Assembly (NCBI GenBank): GCA_036170535.1
Contig: JAVHPJ010000028.1
Span: forward strand, 1-64,000
Origin: SSF53 sp036170535
GTDB taxonomy: Bacteria > Spirochaetota > Leptospiria > Leptospirales > Leptonemataceae
Length of the DNA stretch: 64,000 bases
Reading direction: 5' to 3'
Positions 26,627 through 35,487 of this stretch are shown here, one piece after another (positions within the stretch are counted from its first letter, which is position 1; the number at the start of each line of letters is the position of its first letter). A model generated the notes under the pieces. It saw nothing but the letters and a program-made list of their open reading frames with translations. It did no database searches and was not told the DNA's origin. The position numbers and the translations under genes are program-made.

Positions 26627-28330
26627 ATGTCAAAAGCGAATGCCTCGGACGCCGCGTCCGAATACGACTATATCATTATTGGTTCCGGGTTTGGCGGCAG
26701 CGTTTCCGCCATGCGTCTCGCGCAAAAGGGCTACAAGGTGGCGGTGCTTGAGTCCGGCAAGCGCTGGACCGGCAAACAGTTCCCCAAAACAAACTGGAAT
26801 GTGTTCAAATACCTCTGGTTTCCCAACCTCTTCTGCTATGGCATTCAGCGCATCAATCTGTTGAATCATGTGATGATTCTCAGCGGCGCGGGCGTGGGCG
26901 GCGGCAGCCTGGTTTACGCAAACACGCTATACGTTCCCAAACCGCAGTTCTTCGACAACCCGATTGTCAAGAAAATGGGCGGCAAGCCGGAGTTGCTGCC
27001 TTTTTACGAACTGGCTCAGAAGATGCTCGGCGTTACTCAGAACCCGCGCCTGTGGGAAGTGGATCAGCTGATGATCGACACCGCAAAAGAAATTGGAGCC
27101 GAGAAGAGTTTTACGCCCACGCCGGTCGGCATATACTTTGGCGACGCTTCAAAGGCGAAAGATCCTTACTTTGAAGGAGCAGGGCCCGATCGCCTGGGCT
27201 GCATTTACTGCGGCGGTTGCATGGTCGGCTGTCGTCATGAAGCTAAAAACACGCTCGACAAAAACTATCTTTACTTCGCAGAAAAATTGGGCGCCGTGGT
27301 TTTCCCCGAAACAAAAGCAGTGGACGTTATTCCGCTGAGCGAAGACGGCTCGGCCGGATACGAGATTCGCACGGCAAGCACCACCGGACTTTTTGGGTTT
27401 CCGCGCCGGAAGTTTCGGACAAAGGGCGTAATTTTTTCCGCCGGCGTGCTGGGTACGGTCGGCCTGCTCTGGAAAATGAAGCAGAACAAACGACTGCCGC
27501 GTCTTTCGGAGGCGCTGGGCAATCTCGTGCGCACGAACAGCGAATCGATTGTTGGCGTAACCGTGCCCGGCAAGGATATTGACTACTCGCAGGGCATTGC
27601 GATCACCTCCAGCGTACATGTGGACGAACACACCCACATTGAGCCGGTGCGCTATAATAACGGTTCGGACGTGATGGGCATGCTTGCCACGCTCATGACG
27701 GACGGCGGCGGCGCAGTTCCGCGCTGGTTGAAGTTTTTCATTAATGCGGTGCGTCACCCGATTCAATTTCTGACCACGCTGCATCCTTTTGGTTTTGCGC
27801 GGCGCTCGATAATCCTGCTCGTAATGCAGACTCTGGATAACAGCATCAAGCTTCAGCGTAAGCGGCGCTGGATCTGGCCCTTTCAGCGCACCCTGAGCAC
27901 CGCGCCGGAAGGCATGAGCGACAAGATTCCCACTTATATCCCGGCGGCTAACGACTTCGCCCGCCGCCTGGCGAAACGCACGGGCGGAATTCCTCAGAGT
28001 TCGTTTAACGAAGTGCTGCTTGATGTGCCCACCACCGCGCATATTCTGGGCGGAGCGTGCATGGGCGATGACGAACGCGACGGCGTAATTGACGTGACCA
28101 ATCGCGTTTTCGGCTACAAAAACATGCTGATCTGCGACGGCTCGATGGTGCCGGCCAATCCAGGCGTAAACCCGAGCCTGTCGATAACGGCGCTGACGGA
28201 ACGGGCGATGTCTTTTATCCCGCCGCGCGACGGCAAGACCGTATCGCATTTCAGCTTCGAACAAACGTGGAAAGTGTCGAGCCTGCTCGACGGGAAGGCC
28301 GGCGCCGTTCGTGCGACTGCGCGCAAATAA
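26627..28330 (+). CDS. GMC-family FAD oxidoreductase (cholesterol-oxidase-like)
   Basis: A 567-residue flavoprotein. The FAD-binding Rossmann motif is at residues 14-40 (YDYIIIGSGFGGSVSAMRL, with Glu in VAVLESG). GVGGGSLVYANTL is the second GMC segment. A Cys-rich stretch CIYCGGCMVGCRHEAKNTLDKNYL is shared with the bacterial cholesterol-oxidase-like branch. The C-terminus has VTNRVFGYKNMLICDGSMVPANPGVNPSLSITAL. The substrate, an alcohol or sterol-like lipid, is not known. ATG 26627 precedes the FAD motif directly; the frame upstream is antisense to the M20D gene. Confidence 0.87.
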   Translation: MSKANASDAASEYDYIIIGSGFGGSVSAMRLAQKGYKVAVLESGKRWTGKQFPKTNWNVFKYLWFPNLFCYGIQRINLLNHVMILSGAGVGGGSLVYANTLYVPKPQFFDNPIVKKMGGKPELLPFYELAQKMLGVTQNPRLWEVDQLMIDTAKEIGAEKSFTPTPVGIYFGDASKAKDPYFEGAGPDRLGCIYCGGCMVGCRHEAKNTLDKNYLYFAEKLGAVVFPETKAVDVIPLSEDGSAGYEIRTASTTGLFGFPRRKFRTKGVIFSAGVLGTVGLLWKMKQNKRLPRLSEALGNLVRTNSESIVGVTVPGKDIDYSQGIAITSSVHVDEHTHIEPVRYNNGSDVMGMLATLMTDGGGAVPRWLKFFINAVRHPIQFLTTLHPFGFARRSIILLVMQTLDNSIKLQRKRRWIWPFQRTLSTAPEGMSDKIPTYIPAANDFARRLAKRTGGIPQSSFNEVLLDVPTTAHILGGACMGDDERDGVIDVTNRVFGYKNMLICDGSMVPANPGVNPSLSITALTERAMSFIPPRDGKTVSHFSFEQTWKVSSLLDGKAGAVRATARK

Positions 28331-28343
28331 GGCGCGCACGCAA

Positions 28344-28415
28344 CCCGGATTATTCATGAAGTTGGGAACTTATCGAGAAAAACCGCCCCGGCGCGCGGTT
28401 CATGAATAATCCGGG
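28344..28415. repeat. 17-base perfect inverted repeat spanning the kinase start
   Basis: Arms at 28344-28360 (CCCGGATTATTCATGAA) and 28399-28415 (its exact reverse complement) flank a 38-base spacer. The right arm contains the ATG of the hybrid kinase and the left arm lies 14 bases after the GMC stop. In RNA it would fold into a 17-base stem that hides the kinase start and could terminate or stabilise the GMC message. As DNA it could be an operator or the ends of a small relic element. No further copy was noticed in the window. Confidence 0.75.
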
Positions 28416-30237
28416 CCAACGCCAGGCGTCGGTTGCGCATATGGAATCAGGCGTCTGGCAATTAATTCGAAGGTTCAGCAAGTATTCGCTCGCGCCGCTG
28501 GTCTTCGGTCGCGCCCGTCGCCGCATTGCAGACCGACTGCTGATCGGTCTGGCGATGACCGGCGCTTTTGTGTTGTTCACTGCAACCCTGTCCAATTTTT
28601 CGCTCGGATTACACTGGGGCGCGACTGCAGGGACCGGCGCAAGCGCGCTTTGTTATTTCGGACTCTATGTTTATCTGCGGCGTCGCGAGCCCGGCGCCAT
28701 CGCCTATGCCGTCATCATAGTCGCCACCTTCGTCAGCCTGGCTGTGCTCTACGTTACCAACGGCGGCTATTCGAGTTCCGTGCCGATGTTTTTTGTCGTC
28801 GCGGCCGCGATGTTTACGGCCGCCCTGCCGTATCGCTTTCGTTGGCGGGCTGCACTGGCGCTGGCCGCATTGGCGACGATCATGATGGGGCTGGACTACT
28901 GGCGGCCAGCGCTGATAATCCCGTACTCATCTGAAGTCATTCACCGTGCAGACACCTGGGCCGGCCTCGTGGTTTCGTTATTAGTGACCACGACGGCTAT
29001 CGGTTTGATTCGGGGCGCTTATGAGAAAAACACGCGCCGGGCCGAACGTCGTAATCGGCTGCTGAGTCGCGTCGCCGGCATGGAACGCAGTCTTCGCGAA
29101 GCCGCACTGCTGGCCAGTCGCGCGCGAACTAATATGCTGGCGGCGGTATCCCATGATATCCGCACGCCCTTGCACACCGTCTATTCTCTGTCCGAGTTGC
29201 TTGCGGAAGACGCACGCGAAGACCAGCGCGAATCCTTCGAGATCATGCGTACGGCCGCGCGCCACTTGCACGCGCTGGTTAACGACATGCTCGATTTGAG
29301 CCGCATCGAAGCCGGTCGCATGTTTCTGGAAGACGGCGATTTTTATCCGCCTGATCTCATCGAGACGATTCGGAAAACGCATGTGACCCAGGCCCTGACC
29401 AAGGGGCTCAGCCTGGAAGTTGAGATCGATCCTGCCCTGGAACTCGGGCTGCGCGGAGATCGCAGGCGGATTGAACAAATCCTGCACAATCTTGCCGGCA
29501 ATGCGGTAAAGTTTACCGCGCGCGGATCGGTGCGGCTTATTGCGCGGTTGCTCGATCGAACCGACGCCAGGGCCCGGGTCCTCTTCATTGTGCGCGATAC
29601 AGGCCCCGGCATTCCGGCGAGCCGTCTGGGCACCATCTTCGAGGAATTTGTGCAAGCGTCGGAAGCCGTGGAGCGTCGCTACGGCGGGACCGGTCTGGGG
29701 CTGGCGATTACGCGCCGGATTGTGCAGCTGATGGAGGGCCGCCTCGAAGTCGAAAGCCGCGAGGGCGAGGGTTCGGAGTTTCAGGTGGAACTGCAGTTCG
29801 CCGTCGCCGCGGAAAATTCGCCGGAACGAGATCGGAATGCGGAGCTCGTCGTGGACCTGTCGTCCATTTCGGTTTTGATCGTGGATGATTTTCTGCCTAA
29901 TGCCGAAATCGCTGCGCATCTTATCAAACGCCGCGGCGGTCGCGCTGACGCGGCGCCCGGCGGTGCGGAAGCCCTGCAGCTTTTGTCAGCGCGTCCCTAC
30001 AGCATAGTCCTGCTGGATCTGGAGATGCCCGGAGTGGACGGCTACGAAACGGCGCGCCGCATTCGCGCCCCGGATTTTCCGCGCAATCAGACGCCGATTA
30101 TCGCGCTCAGCGCCACTTCGCTGACGGAGAATATCGAACGCGCTCTTGCGGCCGGCATGAATGCGAGCCTGGGCAAGCCTTTTACGCCCACGGAACTCTA
30201 CGATGTGATTCGCCAGTACGCAACGGCCGTTGAGTAG
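28402..30237 (+). CDS. Hybrid sensor histidine kinase with C-terminal receiver
   Basis: A 611-residue protein. Six membrane helices occupy about residues 44-200. A short coiled coil leads to HisKA (SHDIRTPLH, phospho-accepting His), then an ATPase domain (NLAGNAVKFT, DTGPGIP, GGTGLGLAI). A receiver domain follows at about 490-605 with VDD, LLDLEMPG (acceptor Asp) and GKPF. There is no obvious periplasmic sensor, so sensing is probably within the membrane. The start may be ATG 28402 or ATG 28441; neither has a good ribosome site, and the first lies in the inverted repeat. No cognate regulator is adjacent. Confidence 0.9.
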   Translation: MNNPGQRQASVAHMESGVWQLIRRFSKYSLAPLVFGRARRRIADRLLIGLAMTGAFVLFTATLSNFSLGLHWGATAGTGASALCYFGLYVYLRRREPGAIAYAVIIVATFVSLAVLYVTNGGYSSSVPMFFVVAAAMFTAALPYRFRWRAALALAALATIMMGLDYWRPALIIPYSSEVIHRADTWAGLVVSLLVTTTAIGLIRGAYEKNTRRAERRNRLLSRVAGMERSLREAALLASRARTNMLAAVSHDIRTPLHTVYSLSELLAEDAREDQRESFEIMRTAARHLHALVNDMLDLSRIEAGRMFLEDGDFYPPDLIETIRKTHVTQALTKGLSLEVEIDPALELGLRGDRRRIEQILHNLAGNAVKFTARGSVRLIARLLDRTDARARVLFIVRDTGPGIPASRLGTIFEEFVQASEAVERRYGGTGLGLAITRRIVQLMEGRLEVESREGEGSEFQVELQFAVAAENSPERDRNAELVVDLSSISVLIVDDFLPNAEIAAHLIKRRGGRADAAPGGAEALQLLSARPYSIVLLDLEMPGVDGYETARRIRAPDFPRNQTPIIALSATSLTENIERALAAGMNASLGKPFTPTELYDVIRQYATAVE

Positions 30238-30255
30238 GCGTCGCGCGGCCTCGCG

Positions 30256-32061
30256 CTATTCAGCCGGCTGGCCGGCTTCTCCGGATTGGACACGCCAGAG
30301 ATCGGCATATACTCCGCCCTGCCGGAGCAAGTCCTCGTGTCGGCCCTCTTCCACAATGGCGCCATCGCGGAGTCCGATGATGCGGTCCGCGTGACGAATC
30401 GTGGAAAGGCGGTGCGCAATGATCAGCGCTGTTCTCCCGCGCGTAAGACCGGCCAGGTTTTCCTGAATGGCGCGCTCCGTTTCCGTGTCGACGGAACTGG
30501 TCGCCTCATCAAAAATCAGTATCGCCGCATTTTTCAAAATTGCGCGAGCGATTGATAGCCGTTGGCGCTGACCGCCGGACAGTTTGATGCCGCGCTCGCC
30601 GATGATCGAGACGTAGCCCTCAGGCAGGGACTGGACAAAGTCATGCAACCGCGCCATTTCCGCTGCGCGTTTAATACGTTCGGCCAGATCGGGCTCGTCC
30701 GGATCCAGGCCGTATGCGATATTCTCGGCGATTGTGCCATGGAACAGATACACGTCCTGACTCACCAGCGCCATGCGCCGGCGCAAATCACGCTGGCTCA
30801 TCTGCGATATATCCGCACCGTCCACGCGTACGACGCCGCGCACCGGATCATAAAACCGCAAGAGCAATTTGATCAGCGTGGACTTCCCGGCGCCGGTCGC
30901 TCCCGCAAAGCCGACCGTTTCGCCCGGTTGAATCCGCAGGGATACTCCGTTCAACACGGGCAGGCCGTTGGCATACGAAAAACCGACCTGATCGAACTCA
31001 ATTTCGCCGCGCGGCGGCGGCGCTTCGACCGGAGACGCCGGGTCGGCTACTTTTGGCTGTGAATTCAGAAGTTCCAGCGTTCGCCGGCCGCAGGCGTGCG
31101 CCCGTTCATATTCATCCAGAGTCGCGCCCAGTCGAGTCAGCGGCCAGAGCAGGCGTTGAATCAGCATGGTAAACAGCGCAAGCTCGCCGACGGTGCTCTG
31201 GCCCGCGATGACGCGCCAGCCGCCGGCCAGCAATACTCCGCCGAATCCAAGCGCAATCAGCATGCGGATCGCCGGCGTGTAGAGCGCGTTAAGCCGAATG
31301 GCCGCGAAGTTCGCATCTCGATACGCCTGCGAGGAAGCCTCGACGCGCCTCGCCTCGAAGGTTTCCGCCGTAAAGCTCTTGATAACTGCAATGCCGGCGA
31401 TGTTGTTTTCCAGGCGACTGTTCAGTGCGCCAACGGCCGCGCGCAAATCTCGATAACGCGGCGAGATTTTACGCTGATAGTAGACGCTGCCCCAGATCAC
31501 GAAGGGAATCGGCGCGCAGCCGATGAGCGCCATCGGGACGTCCGTCCCGAACAAAACTACCAGCGTAAAGACAAATAGCGTGGCGAGTTGCAAGAACTCG
31601 TTGAAACCCGAATTTAAGAACCGCTCCAACTGATTGATGTCGTCGTTAAGCAAAGTCATCGTTTCGCCAAGACGATGATTTTCAAAAAACTCAAGCTCGC
31701 GATTTTGCAGGCGTCGATAAGCCAGCATCCGAATCGAATGCTGCACCTGTTGCGCTATGCGCATAAATCCCGATTGGTACATCCATTGAAACAGACTTTC
31801 GAAGCCGAAGATCGCCACGCCCAGCGCGGCCAGCAGGACCGCCTGTCGGTGCAAATCTGGTCCAGCGATTGCGGCCGCCCACCGCGGAGGATTTCCCAGC
31901 AGCGCGTCAATCACCCAGCCGGTCAAAAGGGGCGGCATCAAATCCAGGATTTTGTTTGCAATGCTCGCCGCGCACGTTCCGAAAAACGCGACGCGATGCG
32001 GGCGCAGGCACGCGCGAATGAGGTCGGCAAAGTCGCGCGGCGGCTGTCGTATCGTTGTCAT
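30256..32061 (-). CDS. ABC exporter, fused permease and ATPase (MsbA-like)
   Basis: A 601-residue half-transporter. Six membrane helices in the first 320 residues include the family segment FFENHRLGETMTLLNDDINQLERFLN. The ATPase domain has Walker A GATGAGKSTLIKLLLRFYDP, signature LSGGQRQRLSIARAIL, Walker B AAILIFDEATSSVD and an H-loop (IIAHRLST). Homodimers export lipids, drugs or peptides; an MsbA-type lipid role is possible but not shown. It overlaps the aroD stop by 4 bases (ATGA), so it is translated after aroD. Confidence 0.92.
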   Translation of the reverse strand: MTTIRQPPRDFADLIRACLRPHRVAFFGTCAASIANKILDLMPPLLTGWVIDALLGNPPRWAAAIAGPDLHRQAVLLAALGVAIFGFESLFQWMYQSGFMRIAQQVQHSIRMLAYRRLQNRELEFFENHRLGETMTLLNDDINQLERFLNSGFNEFLQLATLFVFTLVVLFGTDVPMALIGCAPIPFVIWGSVYYQRKISPRYRDLRAAVGALNSRLENNIAGIAVIKSFTAETFEARRVEASSQAYRDANFAAIRLNALYTPAIRMLIALGFGGVLLAGGWRVIAGQSTVGELALFTMLIQRLLWPLTRLGATLDEYERAHACGRRTLELLNSQPKVADPASPVEAPPPRGEIEFDQVGFSYANGLPVLNGVSLRIQPGETVGFAGATGAGKSTLIKLLLRFYDPVRGVVRVDGADISQMSQRDLRRRMALVSQDVYLFHGTIAENIAYGLDPDEPDLAERIKRAAEMARLHDFVQSLPEGYVSIIGERGIKLSGGQRQRLSIARAILKNAAILIFDEATSSVDTETERAIQENLAGLTRGRTALIIAHRLSTIRHADRIIGLRDGAIVEEGRHEDLLRQGGVYADLWRVQSGEAGQPAE

Positions 32062-32819
32062 CGAGCGCGCGACTCGAAATCGCGGCGGTACGCCGGGTGA
32101 AACAGCAACAGGAGTTCGTGGAGCTGTTTTGCCGACAATTGCCCGGGCGCATTGGGCGCGTCCAGAAAACCGTAGGTGATCAGGCTGCCAAAGAAGGGCG
32201 CAGCGATGCGCGAAAGCAGGCCCGTTTCGCTCATCGCAATCGTGATCAGCGGGTGCGCGGCGCGCTTGTGCGTGTATTCCAGCAGACGCGTCAGATCGTC
32301 CGTGGAACGGGCAAACACGGCGATCTTAACAAGGTGCGCGGCGAGGCGCTCGCTTTCTGCAATTACGCGATCGAGATCGTGCGCCTCCGGCGTTTTTTCA
32401 AAGTCATGCGTTGACAGCATAATTCGGCAGCCGGCGCGACGGGCGATGGCCGCAATGTCTTCGCGTTCTTCAGATTCGTATTCCGCATCCAGGCAATCGC
32501 AGAGCGGCGCCAGTTTTTCGAATATGCTGAGACGATTACGTGCGAGGGCGGCCGTTTCGCGCACAGTGCCAATCACGCCGAGGCGCGCGCGTTCGGCGCT
32601 GGCCTTGAGTCGCCCGGCGAAGTCGAGCGCTTCGGTCGGTCCTCCGGGAAACGAATCGGCGCGAATCTCAAGCAGGGTTGCGCCGCTATCGCTAAGAAAC
32701 TGCAGCTCGCTTTCGGCAAGGCTGCGTGCGGCGATTGCGGCGATGCGCGGAACGCCCCCTAACTGCACAGGACCCAGGCGCGGCGCCGATGGAGCGGAAT
32801 CGTGGGACGCGGACGACAT
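32058..32819 (-). CDS. aroD: Type I 3-dehydroquinate dehydratase
   Basis: A 253-residue TIM-barrel enzyme of the shikimate pathway, converting 3-dehydroquinate to 3-dehydroshikimate. Family motifs are LEIRADSF (51-57), STHDF with catalytic His138, HLVKIAVFA with Schiff-base Lys165, ITIAMSETGLLSRIAAPFFGSLITYG and the C-terminal APGQLSAKQL. It is first in a two-gene unit with the ABC exporter; that pairing has no obvious metabolic logic. Confidence 0.9.
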   Translation of the reverse strand: MSSASHDSAPSAPRLGPVQLGGVPRIAAIAARSLAESELQFLSDSGATLLEIRADSFPGGPTEALDFAGRLKASAERARLGVIGTVRETAALARNRLSIFEKLAPLCDCLDAEYESEEREDIAAIARRAGCRIMLSTHDFEKTPEAHDLDRVIAESERLAAHLVKIAVFARSTDDLTRLLEYTHKRAAHPLITIAMSETGLLSRIAAPFFGSLITYGFLDAPNAPGQLSAKQLHELLLLFHPAYRRDFESRAR

Positions 32820-32886
32820 AAGAACCGAATCCGACGCGCCCGGCGAGAGCGCAGTCTATTTTGAAATCGGGATCGGGGCTAGAAAC

Positions 32887-32914
32887 AAAAAAGGGACGGC
32901 CGAAGCCGTCCCTT
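32887..32914 (-). terminator. Rho-independent terminator of the Loa22-like gene
   Basis: Read on the minus strand, AAGGGACGGC, a TTCG tetraloop and GCCGTCCCTT (32914-32891) form a 10-base stem that runs into a T run (complement of AAAAAA at 32887-32892). It begins 25 bases after the stop codon. This is the clearest intrinsic terminator in the window. Confidence 0.92.
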
Positions 32915-32939
32915 GCCTTGCAGAGTATTCGAAAAGCGA

Positions 32940-33461
32940 TTAGTTCGCTTTCGGTACGATCTGGAAAGTTACGCGACGCTGAGTTTGATCTTTCGAGTCA
33001 ACGCCGGAGATCGGTTGATCGTCAGCAACGCCCACTGCAGTCATTTTGTCAGCCGGAACGCCAGCGCTGGCCAGAGCCCGCATAACGCCTTCAGCGCGAC
33101 GACGGCTGATGGTTACGTTGCCCGGACGTCCGTCGCCCGGCGCTTCACGCGGGCCGATTGCGCAGCTGTGTCCAGTGACCTGAACAACATAGCCGTCGCC
33201 AACCTGGCTCAGAGCCTGGTTGATAGCGGGCGCAAAGTCGGTCTTGATCTTGTTTGCGTCGGCGGCCGAGACGGCAGTAGCCTTGTAAGCATAACCAGCT
33301 CCGGCCGGCGAATAGGCCAGTTGGCCAAGCGCGCGGTTAGCCAGGCCCAATGCGCCTGTGCCACCCGCTCCGCGGGAGGTGGATCCGCCGCTGGAAGAAC
33401 AAGCTGCGAACATCGCGCCAGCGACCAGGGCTGCGCCCAGGGAAATTGCGATACGTTTCAT
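32940..33461 (-). CDS. Loa22-like OmpA-domain lipoprotein
   Basis: A 173-residue protein with a lipoprotein signal and lipobox FAAC (Cys21), a Ser/Gly-rich tether and an OmpA-C-like domain (about residues 60-170). VQVTGHSCAIG, GNVTISRRRAEGVMRAL and DQTQRRVTFQI are the family segments. The layout resembles the abundant Leptospira surface lipoprotein Loa22. In OmpA domains the peptidoglycan-binding Asp sits in G-x-T-D; here that place is Cys100, while the partner Arg (122) is kept. ATG 33461 is fixed by AGGAGCT 9 bases upstream. Its own terminator and 5' hairpin suggest a monocistronic, strongly expressed gene. Confidence 0.85.
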   Translation of the reverse strand: MKRIAISLGAALVAGAMFAACSSSGGSTSRGAGGTGALGLANRALGQLAYSPAGAGYAYKATAVSAADANKIKTDFAPAINQALSQVGDGYVVQVTGHSCAIGPREAPGDGRPGNVTISRRRAEGVMRALASAGVPADKMTAVGVADDQPISGVDSKDQTQRRVTFQIVPKAN

Positions 33462-33486
33462 ATTAATGGAAGCTCCTATCTGATTG

Positions 33487-33511
33487 GTCTCGGACGGTTT
33501 AGATCCGAGAC
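33487..33511 (-). promoter_or_regulatory. Stem-loop in the Loa22-like 5' leader
   Basis: GTCTCGGA (33487-33494) and TCCGAGAC (33504-33511) form an 8-base stem with a 9-base loop, 26 to 50 bases upstream of the start codon and clear of the AGGAGCT ribosome site. It may stabilise the message or respond to a regulator. Confidence 0.5.
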
Positions 33512-33535
33512 GGGTTCGCCCATAAAAATTAAGTT

Positions 33536-33547
33536 GAGTCGCGACTC
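33536..33547. promoter_or_regulatory. 12-base palindrome upstream of the Loa22-like gene
   Basis: GAGTCGCGACTC at 33536-33547 is a perfect palindrome, 75 bases before the Loa22-like start and 104 before the divergent pseudouridine synthase gene. It could be an operator for either. An AT-rich stretch (33521-33533) next to it may hold the Loa22-like -10 box; no clear -35 is seen. Confidence 0.4.
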
Positions 33548-33650
33548 GAACAAACCCGTTTACTCCGGCAATTTTGCACATCCAGCTACGGGAAGAAACC
33601 TTTTTTTTGGCGCATTTCGGTCCCCGGTAAAAAGACTCGCCCTGGCGGCC

Positions 33651-34604
33651 ATGGAACCCGGCGACGTACGAACCTTTACTGTGGCCGCGGCCGACGAGGG
33701 CCTCCGGCTGGACGTCTGGCTCGCGGAGCAATTGGGCCAGGATGCCAGTCGCAGCCTTGTGCAACGCTGGCTGAGCGGCGGCGCTCTCAGCGGTCCGCCG
33801 CCGCTGCAACGCAGCAAGCGGGTGCGCGCCGGCGAATGTTACGCGCTCGCCGTTCCCCGACCTGAACCCCTCCGTCTCGCAGGAGTTGATGTCGGCCTGC
33901 GCTTCTTATATGAAGACAGTCACCTGGCCGTGCTGCATAAGCCGGCCGGCGTTTCCGTACATCCGGCCCCCGGCGATGAGCGTCCAAGCGTCATCCATGG
34001 GCTCTTGCACGCATGGCGCAGCGCCTGGCTTGAGGAGTTCGAAGCGGAATCCGAACAGGGTTTTCGCCCGGGAATTGTCCATCGCCTCGACCGGGAGACG
34101 GAAGGTCTGCTGGTTGTTGCGCGCAAAGCGTCCGCCGGCCGTATATTAGCGCGGCAATTTGCGGATCGTACGGTGTTTAAAGAATATCGCGCCTGGCTGA
34201 TGGGCGCCCCGCGCACGCCGGTCGGCCGCGTCGAAGCGGCTCTGGCCCGCCATCCTGTCGACCGGCGCCGCATGCGGATTGATCCCGCCGGTCGCAACGC
34301 CGTCAGCGAATACCGGGCCCTGCAATCCGTGCTTTCCCGCCGCGGGCGCAAGTATTGCGAGGCGCTCGTGCAAATTCTCACGGGCCGCACGCATCAGATT
34401 CGAGTGCATATGGCGCATCTGGGCGCGCCCGTCGTCGGGGACGTGTTGTACTCGCGGTCCGCGCGTGAATTTGCGCGCTATGGCATGCTGCTTTTCGCGG
34501 AACGTCTTGAGTTTGATCATCCCGAAAGCGGGGAGCGGATGCGCTTTCGCCTGGAGCCGCCGGAGCGCTTCGCTGAGTTTGCGCGTCGCGCTGCTAATCT
34601 GTAG
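33651..34604 (+). CDS. RluA/RluD-family RNA pseudouridine synthase
   Basis: A 317-residue enzyme. An S4 RNA-binding domain (about residues 1-80) precedes the catalytic domain, where LYEDSHLAVLHKPAGVSVHP and GIVHRLDRETEGLLVVARK carry the catalytic Asp (HRLDxxTxG). LVQILTGRTHQIRVHMAHLGAPVVGD is the third family block. It isomerises uridine in rRNA or tRNA; RluD-type action on 23S rRNA is likely but RluC-type cannot be ruled out. ATG 33651 starts shortly before the S4 domain; the frame upstream is antisense to the Loa22-like gene. Confidence 0.92.
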   Translation: MEPGDVRTFTVAAADEGLRLDVWLAEQLGQDASRSLVQRWLSGGALSGPPPLQRSKRVRAGECYALAVPRPEPLRLAGVDVGLRFLYEDSHLAVLHKPAGVSVHPAPGDERPSVIHGLLHAWRSAWLEEFEAESEQGFRPGIVHRLDRETEGLLVVARKASAGRILARQFADRTVFKEYRAWLMGAPRTPVGRVEAALARHPVDRRRMRIDPAGRNAVSEYRALQSVLSRRGRKYCEALVQILTGRTHQIRVHMAHLGAPVVGDVLYSRSAREFARYGMLLFAERLEFDHPESGERMRFRLEPPERFAEFARRAANL

Positions 34605-34626
34605 CTACCGTACCTTAACCGTTTGC

Positions 34627-35487
34627 TCACAAATCGGGTTCGGCGCTGGCCGCATCGCCCCGCCGCGGCCGAAACTTGTCGACGAGATCTCCAAAGCTCG
34701 GCTTGAGGCTTTCCCCGCCGTCCACTGCCAGACTTGAGCCGGTAATAAATTCCGCCGCCGGACTGGCCAGAAACAGAACGCTGCCCACAATGTCGCGCGG
34801 CTCCGGGAAGCGACCGAGCGGCACCCGATCGCGCACAGTGGCGACTACATCCTCGTTCAGCCACAGGCGTTCGAAGCTGCCTTTGGTAAAGACCGGGCCC
34901 GGGCTGACGTCATTGATGCGGATTCCGTAACGGCCCCATTCGCTGCCCAGGGTGCGTCCCAGGTTGACCAGACCGGCCTTCGCTGCGCCAGAGGGCGCCA
35001 TGTAGGGCGACCCGGTCCAGCCCGTAGTGGAGGCGATGTTAATCACGCGCCCGGGAACTTTAGTCTTGATCCACCGCTTCGCATGTTCGCGAGTCATGTA
35101 AAAAGCGCCGTTCAGCACGACGTCGACAATGGCCTTCCAGCGCACCGGGGTGAGGGCCTCGGTAGGTCGCAGGCTGTTGGCGCCGGCATTGTTTATCAGA
35201 ATGTCAATCGGCTTCCACGCGAAGAGCGCTGCGACCGCCGACTTCACCGAGGCGGGATTGGCGATGTCGCAGGCGTGCGTGAAAACTGGAACGGACCAGT
35301 CCCTGCGGATTTCCTCCGCCGCGCGTTCGAGTCGCGCAGCGTCGCGCGCCATCAGAGCGACCGAGGCGCCCAGTTCGGCAAAGGCGTCGGCGATCAATCG
35401 ACCAATGCCGGTCCCGCCGCCGGTCACCAGTACGGAGCGGCCCGCAAAGAGATCAGCGCGATAAACCGAGCGCGCATCAAAACGCAT
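34627..35487 (-). CDS. Short-chain dehydrogenase/reductase (2,4-dienoyl-CoA reductase-like)
   Basis: A 286-residue SDR. The cofactor site is TGGGTGIG, the NNAGA motif and the IASTTGW strand follow, and the C-terminal segment is WGRYGIRINDVSPGPV. The usual catalytic YxxxK reads PSGAAK, with Ser in place of Tyr. Loss of the Tyr is typical of the 2,4-dienoyl-CoA and trans-2-enoyl-CoA reductase branch, which supports a fatty-acyl-CoA role. ATG 35487 is chosen; ATG 35496 is an alternative, and the longest frame would overlap the divergent CDGSH start. Confidence 0.82.
   Translation of the reverse strand: MRFDARSVYRADLFAGRSVLVTGGGTGIGRLIADAFAELGASVALMARDAARLERAAEEIRRDWSVPVFTHACDIANPASVKSAVAALFAWKPIDILINNAGANSLRPTEALTPVRWKAIVDVVLNGAFYMTREHAKRWIKTKVPGRVINIASTTGWTGSPYMAPSGAAKAGLVNLGRTLGSEWGRYGIRINDVSPGPVFTKGSFERLWLNEDVVATVRDRVPLGRFPEPRDIVGSVLFLASPAAEFITGSSLAVDGGESLKPSFGDLVDKFRPRRGDAASAEPDL

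Noticed and set aside
27149..28357. 402-codon open frame on the minus strand
   Set aside because: Antisense to the GMC oxidoreductase and without family resemblance.
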